DNA of 64,000 bases. It comes from Psychrobacter sp. JCM 18901. GTDB lineage: Bacteria; Pseudomonadota; Gammaproteobacteria; Pseudomonadales; Moraxellaceae. The stretch's first letter is position 1. Every line of letters begins with the position of its first letter. The stretch covers positions 51,269 to 115,268 of the forward strand of contig NZ_BAWH01000010.1 of the NCBI RefSeq assembly GCF_000586435.1, given 5' to 3'. Under the pieces are notes generated by a model. That model saw nothing but the letters and a program-made list of their open reading frames with translations, ran no database searches and had not been told where the DNA came from. Shown piece after piece: positions 42,025-51,891 of this stretch. The position numbers were made by a program, and so were the translations under genes.

Positions 42025-42043
42025 TATAGACGATTGGTCTAAA
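42025..42043. promoter_or_regulatory. TetR-type operator O3 (TATAGAC-GATTG-GTCTAAA)
   Basis: Same palindrome as O2 with one arm mismatch, 35 bp away centre to centre, ending just before the AGGAG of acuI. Two sites on one promoter suggest cooperative repression. Confidence 0.7.
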
Positions 42044-42054
42044 TAGGAGCTACT

Positions 42055-42357
42055 ATGTTTAATGCAATATTAATTGAAAAAAATGACGATGTTTATCAGT
42101 CCAATTTGACTGAGATACAGGACACGCAATTGCCAGAAGGGGACGTTACGGTTCGTGTGGCATATAGCACGCTCAACTACAAAGATGGATTGGCCATCAC
42201 GGGTCGTAGCCCTGTGGTACGCACATTTCCTATGGTTCCAGGGATTGATTTAGCGGGAACTGTGGAAACAAGCAGCCATCCGCGTTACAAAGCTGGCGAC
42301 AAAGTGTTGTTGGATGGCAAGGTTCGTGGTCGAATAGTTGTTGATGTCAATCGCTAA
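42055..42357 (+). pseudogene. acuI: acuI/yhdH acryloyl-CoA reductase with large in-frame internal deletion
   Basis: Codes for 100 aa. Residues 1-87 match the N-terminus of the MDR quinone-oxidoreductase-like AcuI/YhdH ([42 protein letters not shown]), and the last dozen, [12 protein letters not shown], match the extreme C-terminus of the same family, which is normally about 328 aa. Some 220-230 codons, including the whole NADPH-binding domain, are gone without loss of frame. The product cannot be an active reductase. Promoter, two operators, AGGAG site and start codon are all intact. It could also be an assembly collapse. Confidence 0.75.
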
Positions 42358-42741
42358 GCGTTAATTTTTAAGACTTCAACCTTAATATTTCAATGTTGAA
42401 CCTCGTGTTAGCACATGAATAAATGGTGCATCGAAACGTCTAAGATTGAATGGCAACGTGAAAAAGAATTATTCACAAACGGTCACAAATATCGGTATTT
42501 ATTTTTTGTCATCTGATGTGCTATCATCATTGAACGAACTATCGTGGGTTTAACAGTTTTGTTATTGCCGACCATGACAATAGTCTAATGGCGGCGTGAC
42601 AAACCTTGCAACTTCCAGCACGATATAAAACAACTCTGGTAAAGCGCATGAGCCTGTACTCCGACAACCTCATTTGTGCCTGATTTTTTTGCCTATTTGG
42701 GCGTATATCATACTTTTTCGTCGGAGTTACAGGAGTCTAAG
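42358..42741. other. Intergenic region before a hypothetical gene
   Basis: 384 bp without a supportable gene; AT-rich first half, then a GC-richer stretch from about 42560. A T7 tract (42684-42690) lies inside the last 60 bp. No clear promoter boxes or hairpins were picked out. Confidence 0.35.
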
Positions 42742-43388
42742 GTGTTCAATATCATGAGCCACATTGCTAACCCATCTAAATATACCCGTCGTTATCACCC
42801 ACGCCATTCTCTAGCGCAATATATTATCAATCAAATAGAGTCGCTTGAGCTGCGCCCGCAAGATATCGTCAAGCAAATGGGCTATCCTCTTAAACACACC
42901 ATACCTGCCTATGACCGCCTGCGCCATGTACTGTCAAGCAAATTCCTTGGGCTTGATGGTAGCTATATGGATAAACACTTTACCGCTGATGAGTTTTTAG
43001 CAAAATTGTTTGCCGTGCTTGAAATACCGTATCAGCCATTCGCAGAAGATATTGCGCAGATTAAATACGACTTGGCGAATCACTCTAATACGCTACCTAG
43101 ATATAGCTTACGAGCGGAAGTAGATTTTGCATTTACGAGTGCTGATAATTGGATGTCTCGTGGCGCGGCTTCACGTTTTGCCCAAGTGCATTTACCTAGC
43201 GGTTTTGCCAAATTAGACGATGCTGCCCGTAAATCAGCGATTCAAGACAGCATCTGCGAGCATTATCAGCAGTATGAGGCAGTTTGCCATACGATGGTGT
43301 TATCAAAGGTTATCGATTGACTATTGAGCAAAATAACCATGTGGTTGATCATGCAGATTATGGCTTACCAAAATCCAGCAGTATCTAA
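42742..43388 (+). CDS. Hypothetical protein (one apparent indel)
   Basis: About 215 aa. The best start is GTG 42742 (VFNIMSHIANPSKYTRRYHP), six bases after AGGAG; upstream in-frame ATG 42676 has no such site. Residues 25-45 (LAQYIINQIESLELRPQDIV) look like a helix-turn-helix-like start, but no family is recognised. The frame stops at 43320, but one missing A near 43305 lets it continue KGYRLTIEQNNHVVDHADYG to 43388, which reads as genuine protein. Single gene; the MITE copy 2 lies 63 bp downstream. Confidence 0.6.
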
Positions 43389-43451
43389 AATATTTTAAAT
43401 AGGTAAGTAGCGCGAGTTGTTAATTACATTGATTGAATAATCATATTGACT

Positions 43452-43623
43452 AGGGCGTGTCTTCAATTCAATCGATAGTCATCTAAATGGGTTAAAAATG
43501 GCTAAATCTTGCCAAATGGCGTCAAATAGCTGACTAATATCTCGATATTATCTGCGCTATTTTCCTTGTTTGACTGCGATTTATCTCATTTTTATCACCA
43601 TTTTTAAAATGAGGACACGCCCT
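43452..43623. mobile_element. 172-bp MITE-like element, copy 2
   Basis: Same length and orientation as copy 1 at 32934-33105, 166 of 172 positions identical. Terminal inverted repeats AGGGCGTGTC / GACACGCCCT are perfect at the outermost 10 bp. Placed just after a gene and just before a terminator. Confidence 0.85.
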
Positions 43624-43636
43624 AAAAAAAATATAA

Positions 43637-43666
43637 AAAAAGCCTCACTTTATCGTGGGGCTTTTT
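43637..43666. terminator. Terminator between hypothetical gene and TetR gene
   Basis: Stem AAAAAGCCTCAC / GTGGGGCTTTTT with a 6-base loop and T tract; can serve both convergent transcripts. Confidence 0.8.
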
Positions 43667-43706
43667 GGTTTTTTACGTTATGTTTTCTTGTAAGAGTCAG
43701 ATACTG

Positions 43707-44371
43707 CTAAATGTCAGTTTTATGAAACTCATTTTGGGCCTCAGGTTTAGAGATGGCGCGCCATAAAATCACAAATAGCGCGTCAAACTCTGCATTTAAC
43801 GGTGTTTCTGTCTGGCGAATGGTATGCATTAAGCCAAGTCGACTGATAAATCCCATAAACACATCGAAGAGTATGTGCAGAGGGACAGTGTCATTGAGCA
43901 CCCCACGATTTTGACCATCTTCTAATACCGCCAAAAACGCGCCAATTAACTCTTTGTTTCATAGATTGCGATATTACGTATACGCGAGGCCGACACAGAA
44001 GACAGCACCATCACCGCATCTGGATGCGAGTCTACAAAATCAAAGCATACCCACAGCGTCTTACGTAGACGATCTTGTACGCTATCAATCCCTTGCAGAT
44101 GATCCATGATGCGAGCGGCTAATCTGCCGAGCACAATATCCATAATGGTATAAAACAGCGTTTGCTTATCCCCGAAGTACTTGTAGAGCGTTTGCAAAGA
44201 GACATTTGCAGACTTTGCAATCTGCGCCATCGTCACCTCGTTAGCGTCAAATCCTGCAAAGACTTTGCGAACGGCCTGTTCAATTTTATCCAAAGTTGCG
44301 GGCCGCATATCGGATAGGGGTGCTAGAGATCGAGTTTGCATGAGGCTATCTGACTGACTAAAGGTTTTCAT
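43707..44371 (-). CDS. TetR family regulator, likely of the beta-oxidation operon (one apparent indel)
   Basis: About 221 aa. The DNA-binding domain is VTMAQIAKSANVSLQTLYKY followed by FGDKQTLFYTIMD, and the C-terminal ligand domain includes VPLHILFDVFMGFISRLGLM. One base is missing in an A run near 43953-43955, where a fourth A restores YETKELIGAFLAVLEDGQ. It is divergent from the acyl-CoA dehydrogenase, thiolase, FadB and CaiB genes that start at 44750, so control by an acyl-CoA ligand is likely but inferred. Confidence 0.82.
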
Positions 44372-44636
44372 ATTTATTGCTTCTTAAAGTATTGGTTATT
44401 TGATACGTCCTACCAATTGAATAAATTGCTGACTAATTCTCATCATTAAATTAATGAGTAATTTGAATTACCATTTTTATTTAATAGATTGCGAAGTGGT
44501 TTTTCATAGCCTAGTATAAGACTCGTATATTAATAGATATAAAGAATTTATGGCATATCTATAACGTAATATATATTACCATAATTTTTTTTAAAACGAC
44601 TTAGTTATAGTCAGTTAATATAATTTCGATACAAGG

Positions 44637-44713
44637 AAACCGAGTGCAAGTTATACATTAGTATGCTTAGCGAGGATGACGATGTAGCGGATTTATATAG
44701 ACTTGACTATATA
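44637..44713 (+). repeat. Dispersed ~80-bp repeat, copy B
   Basis: Partner of 33108-33187. Begins AAACCGAGTGCAAGTTATAC, contains TATGCTTAGCGAGGATGAC and ends ACTTGACTATATA. It lies in the 378-bp divergent gap between the TetR gene and the acyl-CoA dehydrogenase, 36 bp before the latter's start, so the operon's promoter may lie within it. The rest of the gap is very AT-rich. Confidence 0.6.
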
Positions 44714-44749
44714 GTTGTTCTTCACTTCACCTTGTCAAGGATAGACATC

Positions 44750-45901
44750 ATGAGTATCGAAAAACTTACCCCAAACTGGATGACCGAAGAGCATCAGATG
44801 GTGCATGACAGCGCCTTAAAAATGTTTCAATCTTGGGATTCTAAAGATGAGCAGTGGCGCAAAAACGGCATGATCGATCGTGCTGCGTGGGAAGAGGCGG
44901 GCGAGATGGGGTTTTTGTGTGCGGCGATACCAGCTGCATATGGCGGCGGCGGCGGCGATTTCGGTCACGAAGCGGCGCTTATCTACGCACAGACCGAAGC
45001 CAATCAATCGGGATTTGGCGGTATGGTGCATTCAGGCATTGTCGCGCCTTATATTTTAGACCACGGTACTGAAGAGCAAAAACAAGCGTGGCTACCCAAA
45101 ATGGCAACGGGCGAATATATCGGCGCTATCGCCATGACCGAGCCTGGTACTGGCTCCGACCTACAAAACATCAAAACCTATGCGGTAAAAGATGGTGATG
45201 ACTACATTATCAATGGTTCTAAGACTTTTATCACCAATGGTCAACACGCCAATCTTATCCTATTAGCATGCAAAACAGACCGTGAAAAAGGCGCACAAGG
45301 CGTCTCACTTATCATCGTAGAAACGGACAAAGTAGAAGGGTTTGAGCGTGGACGCAATCTCGACAAGATTGGTCTGACCTCGCAGGATACCTCAGAGTTG
45401 TTCTTTAGCAATGTACGTGTGCCACAAAAAAATCTACTGGGTACGGTAGAAGGTATGGGCTTTATCCAAATGATGCAGGAGTTGCCGCGTGAGCGTTTAA
45501 TCATTGCGCTATCAGGAGTTGGCTCGATGAAGCTTGCTATCAACTTAACGCTAGACTACGTAAAAGGGCGCGAAGCCTTTGGCAAACCTATTTGGAAGTT
45601 TCAAAATACCCGCTTTAAGATGGCGGAATGCTATGCCGATTATCTCGCTGCCAGTACCATGTGTGATGCGGCAGTCGATGCGATGCTTGAGGGTAAATTA
45701 TCAGTACCGCATGCCTCATTAATCAAATACTGGGTTACCGAAAAACAGTGCGAAGTCATCGACGAATGCGTGCAGCTATTTGGTGGCTATGGCTATATGA
45801 CAGAATACCCTATCGCCCGTTTATATGCCGATGCCCGTGTGCAAAAAATCTATGGCGGCACCAATGAAATTATGAAAGAGCTGGCGTCACGCTTTATATA
45901 G
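44750..45901 (+). CDS. Acyl-CoA dehydrogenase
   Basis: 383 aa, intact, first gene of a beta-oxidation operon. Motifs: MTEPGTGSDLQNIKTYAVKD, FITNGQHANL, and the C-terminal LFGGYGYMTEYPIARLYADA followed by IYGGTNEIMKE, whose Glu is the catalytic base of the short/medium and long-chain enzymes. Start at ATG 44750 (MSIEKLTPNWM) with AAGGA upstream; an in-frame extension to 44663 runs into the dispersed repeat and is unlikely. Confidence 0.92.
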   Translation: MSIEKLTPNWMTEEHQMVHDSALKMFQSWDSKDEQWRKNGMIDRAAWEEAGEMGFLCAAIPAAYGGGGGDFGHEAALIYAQTEANQSGFGGMVHSGIVAPYILDHGTEEQKQAWLPKMATGEYIGAIAMTEPGTGSDLQNIKTYAVKDGDDYIINGSKTFITNGQHANLILLACKTDREKGAQGVSLIIVETDKVEGFERGRNLDKIGLTSQDTSELFFSNVRVPQKNLLGTVEGMGFIQMMQELPRERLIIALSGVGSMKLAINLTLDYVKGREAFGKPIWKFQNTRFKMAECYADYLAASTMCDAAVDAMLEGKLSVPHASLIKYWVTEKQCEVIDECVQLFGGYGYMTEYPIARLYADARVQKIYGGTNEIMKELASRFI

Positions 45902-45964
45902 ATGCTTATATTATAAGACTACAATAACTATTGTTTATTTAAAAAATAAAAAAAGGATTTTTTT

Positions 45965-47174
45965 ATGACTGAGACTGCTTATATTTATGATGCTATCCGC
46001 ACGCCACGGGGCAAAGGAAAAAAAGGACGGCTCCTTGTATCAAGCGTCACCAATTTGGCTGACACGCACCTTATTACAGGAGATGCAACAGCGCCACAAC
46101 TTGGATACCAGTTTGGTAGATGATGTGGTACTTGGCTGCGTAACACCGGTGGGTGAGCAAGGCTCTGATATTGCCCGTATCGCTGTGATTGATGCTGGTT
46201 GGGCACAAAATGTGGCAGGTCTTACCTTGTCGCGCTTTTGTGCCTCTGGTTTAGAATCTATCAATTTAGCGGCGGCCAAAGTCATGTCAGGTATGGAAGA
46301 CATGGTGGTGGCAGGCGGTGTGGAGTCTATGAGCCGTGTGCCGATGGGATCTGATGGTGGTGCTTGGTACATGGATCCACGGGTCAATGAAGCCACGCAT
46401 TTCGTACCGCAAGGCGTGGGCGCGGATACCATCGCGACGCTCAAAGGCTTTAGTCGTAGTGATGTCGATGCCTTTGCCACCGAGTCGCATCGCCGCGCGG
46501 CACAGGCTTGGGAGAAAGGCTATTACGATAAGTCTGTTGTCCCTGTTACCGATATCAATGGCATGATGCTGTTAGATAAAGATGAAACTATCCGATCTAA
46601 TACCAATGTCGAGACCTTAGCGGGTCTTAAACCTTCCTTTATCATGCCGGGAAAAATGGGCTTTGATAGCGTTATCTTGGACAGATACACCACGATAGAA
46701 ACCGTGAGTCATGTGCATCATGCGGGTAACTCTTCAGGCATCGTTGATGGGGCAGCTATCTGTTTGGTTGGCAGCGCGGCGGCTGGTCAAAAAGCAGGGT
46801 TAAAACCACGCGCCAAGATCACAATGGCCTCAGTCATTGGCTCAGAGCCTGCCATTATGCTCACAGGTCCAACGCCAGCTTGCCAAAAAGCCCTTGATAA
46901 AGCGGGCATGCAAGCTTCTGATATAGACCTTTGGGAAATTAACGAAGCCTTCGCTGCTGTGCCGATGAATACTGCTGATGATTTTGGCATCTCGCTTGAT
47001 ATCGTCAATGTCAATGGTGGTGCAATCGCTATGGGTCATCCGCTTGGGGCAACTGGCGCGATGCTCATGACGACAGTCCTTGATGAGTTGGAACGCCGCG
47101 ACTTACAGACTGCTATGATTACGCTATGTGTGGGCGGTGGTATGGGAATTGCCACTATTATCGAGCGTATTTAA
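45965..47174 (+). CDS. fadA: Acetyl-CoA acyltransferase, thiolase (one apparent indel)
   Basis: Cleaves 3-ketoacyl-CoA in the last step of beta-oxidation; 402 aa. The N-terminus [20 protein letters not shown] is joined to [20 protein letters not shown] by reading A7 at 46018-46024 as six. The active-site Cys is in [20 protein letters not shown], the His in [14 protein letters not shown] and the second Cys in CVGGGMG; EINEAFA is also conserved. 63 bp after the dehydrogenase and 72 bp before the multifunctional enzyme. Confidence 0.92.
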
Positions 47175-47246
47175 CCTTTCTCTAAAATAGACTGAAAACC
47201 AATTAGACTAAAACGCAATATACAAAGAATCATTTAAGGGATAAAA

Positions 47247-49437
47247 ATGATGACAAATAACCAGACAGCAGATGCGTAACAGCCATTAATGAATTAGAAA
47301 ACTTCTCTGCCCAACGTGATGACGATGGTATCGTCACGGTCACGATTGACCAAAGCAAACGCAAAATGAATGTCATCGGTGATGGCTTTACAGAGTCGTT
47401 CGCCACAATAGTCGATAGTTTCATCAATGATGACGCAGTCACAGGCTTAATTCTTACATCGGCCAAAGAAACCTTTGTGGTTGGCGCAGATATTGATCAA
47501 TTGAACCAGATAAAGACAGCCGAGCAAGCGTTTGCATTGACCGAAGAACTAAAAGGTAGTTTGCGTAAGCTTGAAACCTCAGGTAAACCTGTCGTCGCTG
47601 CTATGACAGGAACCGCATTAGGTGGCGGTTTGGAGCTTGCATTGGCATGTCATTATCGTATTGTCATTGACACGCCGAAGACCAAGCTTGGTTTGCCTGA
47701 GGTGAGACTGGGCTTGCTACCTGGTGGCGGCGGTACTCAGCGCTTACCGCGATTGGTCGGTATTCAGGTGGCGTTGGAGTTGATGACGCAAGGCAAGGAG
47801 CTTCGCGCAGCAGTTGCAAAAGACATTGGACTTATTGATGCAACGGCCACTGCTCAAGCGGATATGCTGAAGCAAGCAAAAGACTGGATTCAAAATAATC
47901 CAAGCGTGCAGCAGCCATGGGATAAGAAAGGCTTTAAAATCCCTGGCGGCGATAGTAAGCATCCAAAAGTAGTGCCTATATTCTCTATCGCCCCAGCCAT
48001 GGCCAATCAAAAATCTCATGGCAACTATCCAGCGATTACTCACATTATGTCTTGTGTGTTTGAGGGCTGCTTGGTAGATATCGATACGGGACTTGAAATC
48101 GAGTCGCGTTATTTTGCCGCTTGTGTGCTGTCGACTGAATCTAAAAACATGATTAACACCTTATGGACTCAGCTGAATAGCATCAAAAAAGGTCAGTCTC
48201 GTCCTCAAGGGTTTGAACGAACAACCACCAAGAAAGTCGGTATCTTGGGCGCTGGCATGATGGGTGCTGGCATTGCGTATGTCACTGCCAAAGCTGGTAT
48301 CGATGTCGTTCTGCTAGACACTGACATGGCAGGCGCTGAAAAAGGCAAAGCGTACTCTGCCAATATTTTGGACAAAGCGATCAGCCGAAAGCGCGCTACC
48401 GAAGAGAAAAAAACAAGCTCTCCTAAAACGTATCACGCCAACAGTTTCTTACGATGATTTGTCAGATTGTGATCTTATTATCGAAGCAGTGTTTGAAAAC
48501 CGAGAAATTAAAGCCAAGTGTACTCAGCAAAGTGAAGTAGTGATTTCAAACACGGCCGTATATGCTTCTAATACCTCAACGCTACCGATTACTGGATTGG
48601 CAAAAGCCAGTACGCGACCAAACCAGTTTATCGGTCTGCATTTTTTTCTCGCCAGTAGACAAGATGCCGCTGGTTGAAATTATCATGGGCGAGCAAACCG
48701 ACGATGCGACATTGGCCAAAGCTTTCGACTATGTTGTGCAAATAGGTAAAACGCCTATCGTCGTCAATGATAGTCATGGCTTTTATACCTCGCGGGTATT
48801 TGGTACCTATGTTTCAGAGGGCATTGCGATGCTAGGAGAGGGTGTGCATCCGCGTAGCATTGAAGTTGCCGGACTGAAAACAGGTATGCCGATGCCGCCC
48901 TTAGCATTGCAAGATGAAGTGTCATTAAGCCTCGCATTGCATGTCAGCGAACAGCAGCAAGCGGATATGGTAGCCGAAGGTAAGCCAATCGTAGTGCGTC
49001 CTTCTTACGAGATACTAAAAACACTGGTCAATGAGCATGGGCGCGAAGGTAAGAAAAATGGCAAAGGATTCTATGACTATCCAACAGAGGGTGATAAGCA
49101 TCTATGGCCTGAGCTGATAAATCTATATCCGCCAAAATCAGAGCAACCGTCGCAGCAAGATTTGGTTGATCGGCTAATGTTTATTCAAGCCAATGAATCT
49201 GCCAAATGCTATGAGGAAAATGTCGTGCGCTCAGTTGCCGATACCAATATAGGTTCTATCTTTGGTTGGGGATTTGCTCCGCAGCACGGGGGCACGCTAC
49301 AGTTTATCAATGCAATGGGCGTGAGTGCGTTTGTTGAGCGTAGCCGTGAGCTGGCTGCGAAATATGGTGAGCGTTTTGAGCCTGCTCAAATCTTGCTAGA
49401 TATGGCAGCCAAAGGCGAGGCGTTCTCCGATGACTGA
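47247..49437 (+). CDS. fadB: Multifunctional enoyl-CoA hydratase/3-hydroxyacyl-CoA dehydrogenase (three apparent indels)
   Basis: About 729 aa. N-terminal crotonase domain with VVGADIDQLNQ, GTALGGGLELALACHYRIV and LGLPEVRLGLLPGGGGTQRL (both catalytic Glu visible); then a 3-hydroxyacyl-CoA dehydrogenase domain with the NAD loop VGILGAGMMGAGIAYVTAKA, GLHFFSPVDKMPL (catalytic His) and NDSHGFYTSRV; then the C-terminal domain with NGKGFYDY. It resembles FadB/FadJ; the fadA-first order is unlike E. coli fadBA. Shifts: a missing G after 47276 (ADAVTAINELENFSAQRDDD), A7 at 48407-48413 (EEKKQALLKRITPTVSYDD) and T7 at 48641-48647 (six expected). Overlaps the next gene by 8 bp. Confidence 0.9.
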
Positions 49438-50553
49438 CATGCATTTATCAAATCATGATCAAATGGCAGACTGTCTACAAGGGTTACGAGTGATCGATCT
49501 GACTCGTAATCTACCTGGGCCTTTTGCTACGCGTTTGCTTGCGGACTTGGGTGCAGACGTCCTTAAAATCGAACCCAAACAGGGTGACCCTGCTCGAGTA
49601 TTTGGTGAGCTCTTCGCAGCTCTAAACCACGGTAAGATGACCGAAAAGCATGACTTTCATGATCCCAAAGCGATTGAGGCGATAAAAGCACATCTGAAAA
49701 AGGCTGATGTGATGCTAGATAGCTTTCGCCCAGGTGTCTTGGCAGAAATGGGACTAGATGCTAAGACCTTGCATGTCATCAACCCAAAACTAGTAATAGT
49801 GTCAATCACTGGCTATGGCGTAGCAGATTGTCATTCAACAGAAGATGCTGACTCAGAAGATGGCTCTCAAGTGAATCATGACTGGGCCAATAAGGCAGGT
49901 CACGATATTAACTTTATGGCTATGAGTGGTGTGCTTGACCAGCTAAAAACAGCGCAGGGTGAGCAGGCCATGCCTAATATCCAGTTTGCGGATTTGGCAG
50001 GTGGTAGTGATACAGCAGTGATAGCACTGTTGGCTGCCGTATTTGCCGCGCAGCTACGGGCAGGGGACGACACGTTGCTGTTAGTATGACGCACAGCCTT
50101 TATAATCATATGGTCATGCCAAAGGTCACAGGCAAACTGATTAATAGCCTTTCAGGAAATGGCTTAAACGACACTCTACTGCCGCAGCATGACTTTTTGG
50201 GCGGTGCATTGCCATGCTATCGATTGTACCAAACCGCTGATAAGCGGCATATGGCCGTTGGTTCCTTAGAGCTAAAATTTTGGCAAGGGCTATGTGAGGT
50301 ATTGGAACTACCGTCGCTTAAAGAAATACACTGGCAACTTGGTATCATGCCCAATAGACCTGAGAGTGAAGCTGCGTCCAACACAATCGCGGAAAAATTC
50401 GCCAGTCAAACGCTTGAGCATTGGCAACGTGTATTTGCAGCAACGGATGTCTGTGTGACCCCTGTGTTGAGTTTACATGAAGCCAAAGTTCACCCTTTAT
50501 TTGCACATCAAGATGAACATCACGCGACGTCAGGGTGGCAGCAAGTAAGTTGA
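49430..50553 (+). CDS. CaiB/BaiF-family CoA transferase or alpha-methylacyl-CoA racemase (one apparent indel)
   Basis: Family III CoA transferase of about 374 aa. N-terminal motif GLRVIDLTRNLPGPFATRLL, then LGADVLKIEP, SFRPGVLAEMG, and the catalytic Asp in NIQFADLAGGSD. One base is missing near 50078, after which SMTHSLYNHMVMPK continues. As the last gene of a beta-oxidation operon it most likely epimerises 2-methylacyl-CoAs, which would let branched chains enter beta-oxidation; CoA transfer is the alternative. Its start ATGACTGA overlaps the fadB stop, so translation is coupled. Confidence 0.82.
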
Positions 50554-50852
50554 TAATTGGTATGTGATTAGCTCTGAAGAAGAGTGAAAATTGGATTAGC
50601 ACTTGAAGGCGATACCAAGCTGCTACTGGCTAGTATCGTCTCTTTAGTCTGTATTATTCTGACTGCCTGTCTAAAGTAGATTGAACTTGTATATTTATAA
50701 CTGTCTATCTAAAATTGCCTGAATAAGAGACAATACGCCCATAAATCTTAAAGTCTTACGGTACTGAAAAATAGTAGTACGTTCAAAGACCCTTAGAGAT
50801 TGAGCAACACAGACATTTAATAAATTCAACTTAAGTAAAAAGGCAGTTCTGA

Positions 50853-51559
50853 ATGACCAAACATAACCCGTATAATTTTTTACCTTTGCAGCCAACAGGT
50901 AGAAACGAGACCAATACTGCTAATACCTATGCTCCTGAAGATATGATTAAAATATACGAGCAGCAGTTTCTCATTCAAGTGCCAGAAGAAGAGCTAACCG
51001 AGTTTTTGCCAGCGTTAAAAGCATTTTATGATATCGATAACCATACCTTAGATGTCAGTGCTATTATTTTTGATGCAATCGCAGACTCTGCTATCATTTA
51101 TAATCATAAAATCAAAGTCGGTAACTATCAAATATTAGGTGAGTTGATAGAAGAGGCGATTGAATATGATGAAGACAACAAAAGTGATGAAAGCGCGGAA
51201 AATGAAGAGATTCAAGCCTATACATTAGAGTGCCAACGTACTTTCTTCATTAATGACGTAGAAATACCTTATCATTTCAATCTGTTCATTTATGGTGATG
51301 GTTATTCTACTTTAACCAAAAAAAGAAACTGTACTAGAAAAAAATGTACTGGTTTGTCAGAGGTAGATTTGAAGAGGATTTGCTAGATGACGCTGAAGAT
51401 AACGACAGCTTAGAATCGATTAATGCGCAACTGGCCAGTTTAGGTATTCGTGAAATGGATCTAACGACTGTAGATGAGATAATTAGCTATGTAGAAGGCA
51501 GTATCATTGACGATCCCATGGTGGACGAGCTTAATAAACTGTTGGATGATGCTGAGTAG
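50853..51559 (+). CDS. Hypothetical acidic protein (two apparent indels)
   Basis: About 234 aa, soluble, strongly acidic, no recognised family. Begins MTKHNPYNFLPLQPTGRNET; middle IIFDAIADSAIIYNHKIKVG; end EIISYVEGSIIDDPMVDELN. Two A7 runs at 51318-51324 and 51338-51344, only 20 bp apart, must each be six to give STLTKKETVLEKMYWFVRGR and reach the stop. The stop codon TAG (51557-51559) lies in the first unit of a 7-bp tandem repeat. A terminator follows at 51649-51689. Confidence 0.6.
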
Positions 51560-51600
51560 TGAGTAGTGAGTAGTGAGTAGTGAGTAGTGAGTAGTGAGTA
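51553..51600 (+). repeat. 7-bp tandem repeat (TGAGTAG) x 6.9
   Basis: Six complete TGAGTAG units and six bases of a seventh. The first unit supplies the last sense codon (GAG) and stop codon (TAG) of the preceding gene, and the next codon is TGA. Copy-number change would not alter the protein but would change its 3' untranslated region. Typical of slipped-strand repeats. Confidence 0.9.
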
Positions 51601-51648
51601 ATCAGCAAAAGAACAGATTTGAAAAATTATATAGCTGAAAAACTAGAA

Positions 51649-51689
51649 AAAAAGCCCCACTGCTCGTATGATGAATGGTGAGGCTTTTT
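51649..51689 (+). terminator. Terminator after the acidic hypothetical gene
   Basis: Stem AAAAAGCCCCAC / GTGAGGCTTTTT with one mismatch and a 17-base loop, then T residues. Resembles the hairpin at 43637-43666. Confidence 0.75.
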
Positions 51690-51891
51690 AAATTTACAAC
51701 CTCATAAATAAGTTCTTTCGACATCATCCAAAATTACATGACGCGATACATTTCTAGGTTTTTACCCATCTCTCCTCAAAGGGTCAGTCGATTTCATATA
51801 TAATGTGAGCTATTTCGTTATTGTTGATCCATTCAATTTAGGCTTTTTTCTTAGCAAAAAAAACGCTTCTTATCAGGTAAAACGGTGCTTT

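Noticed and set aside
41342..42357. Programmed frameshifting at A7/T7 slippery runs as a general explanation for broken genes
   Set aside because: The runs fall at random positions in housekeeping genes, and about half of the breaks are single deletions outside A/T runs, which slippage would not explain; error is simpler.
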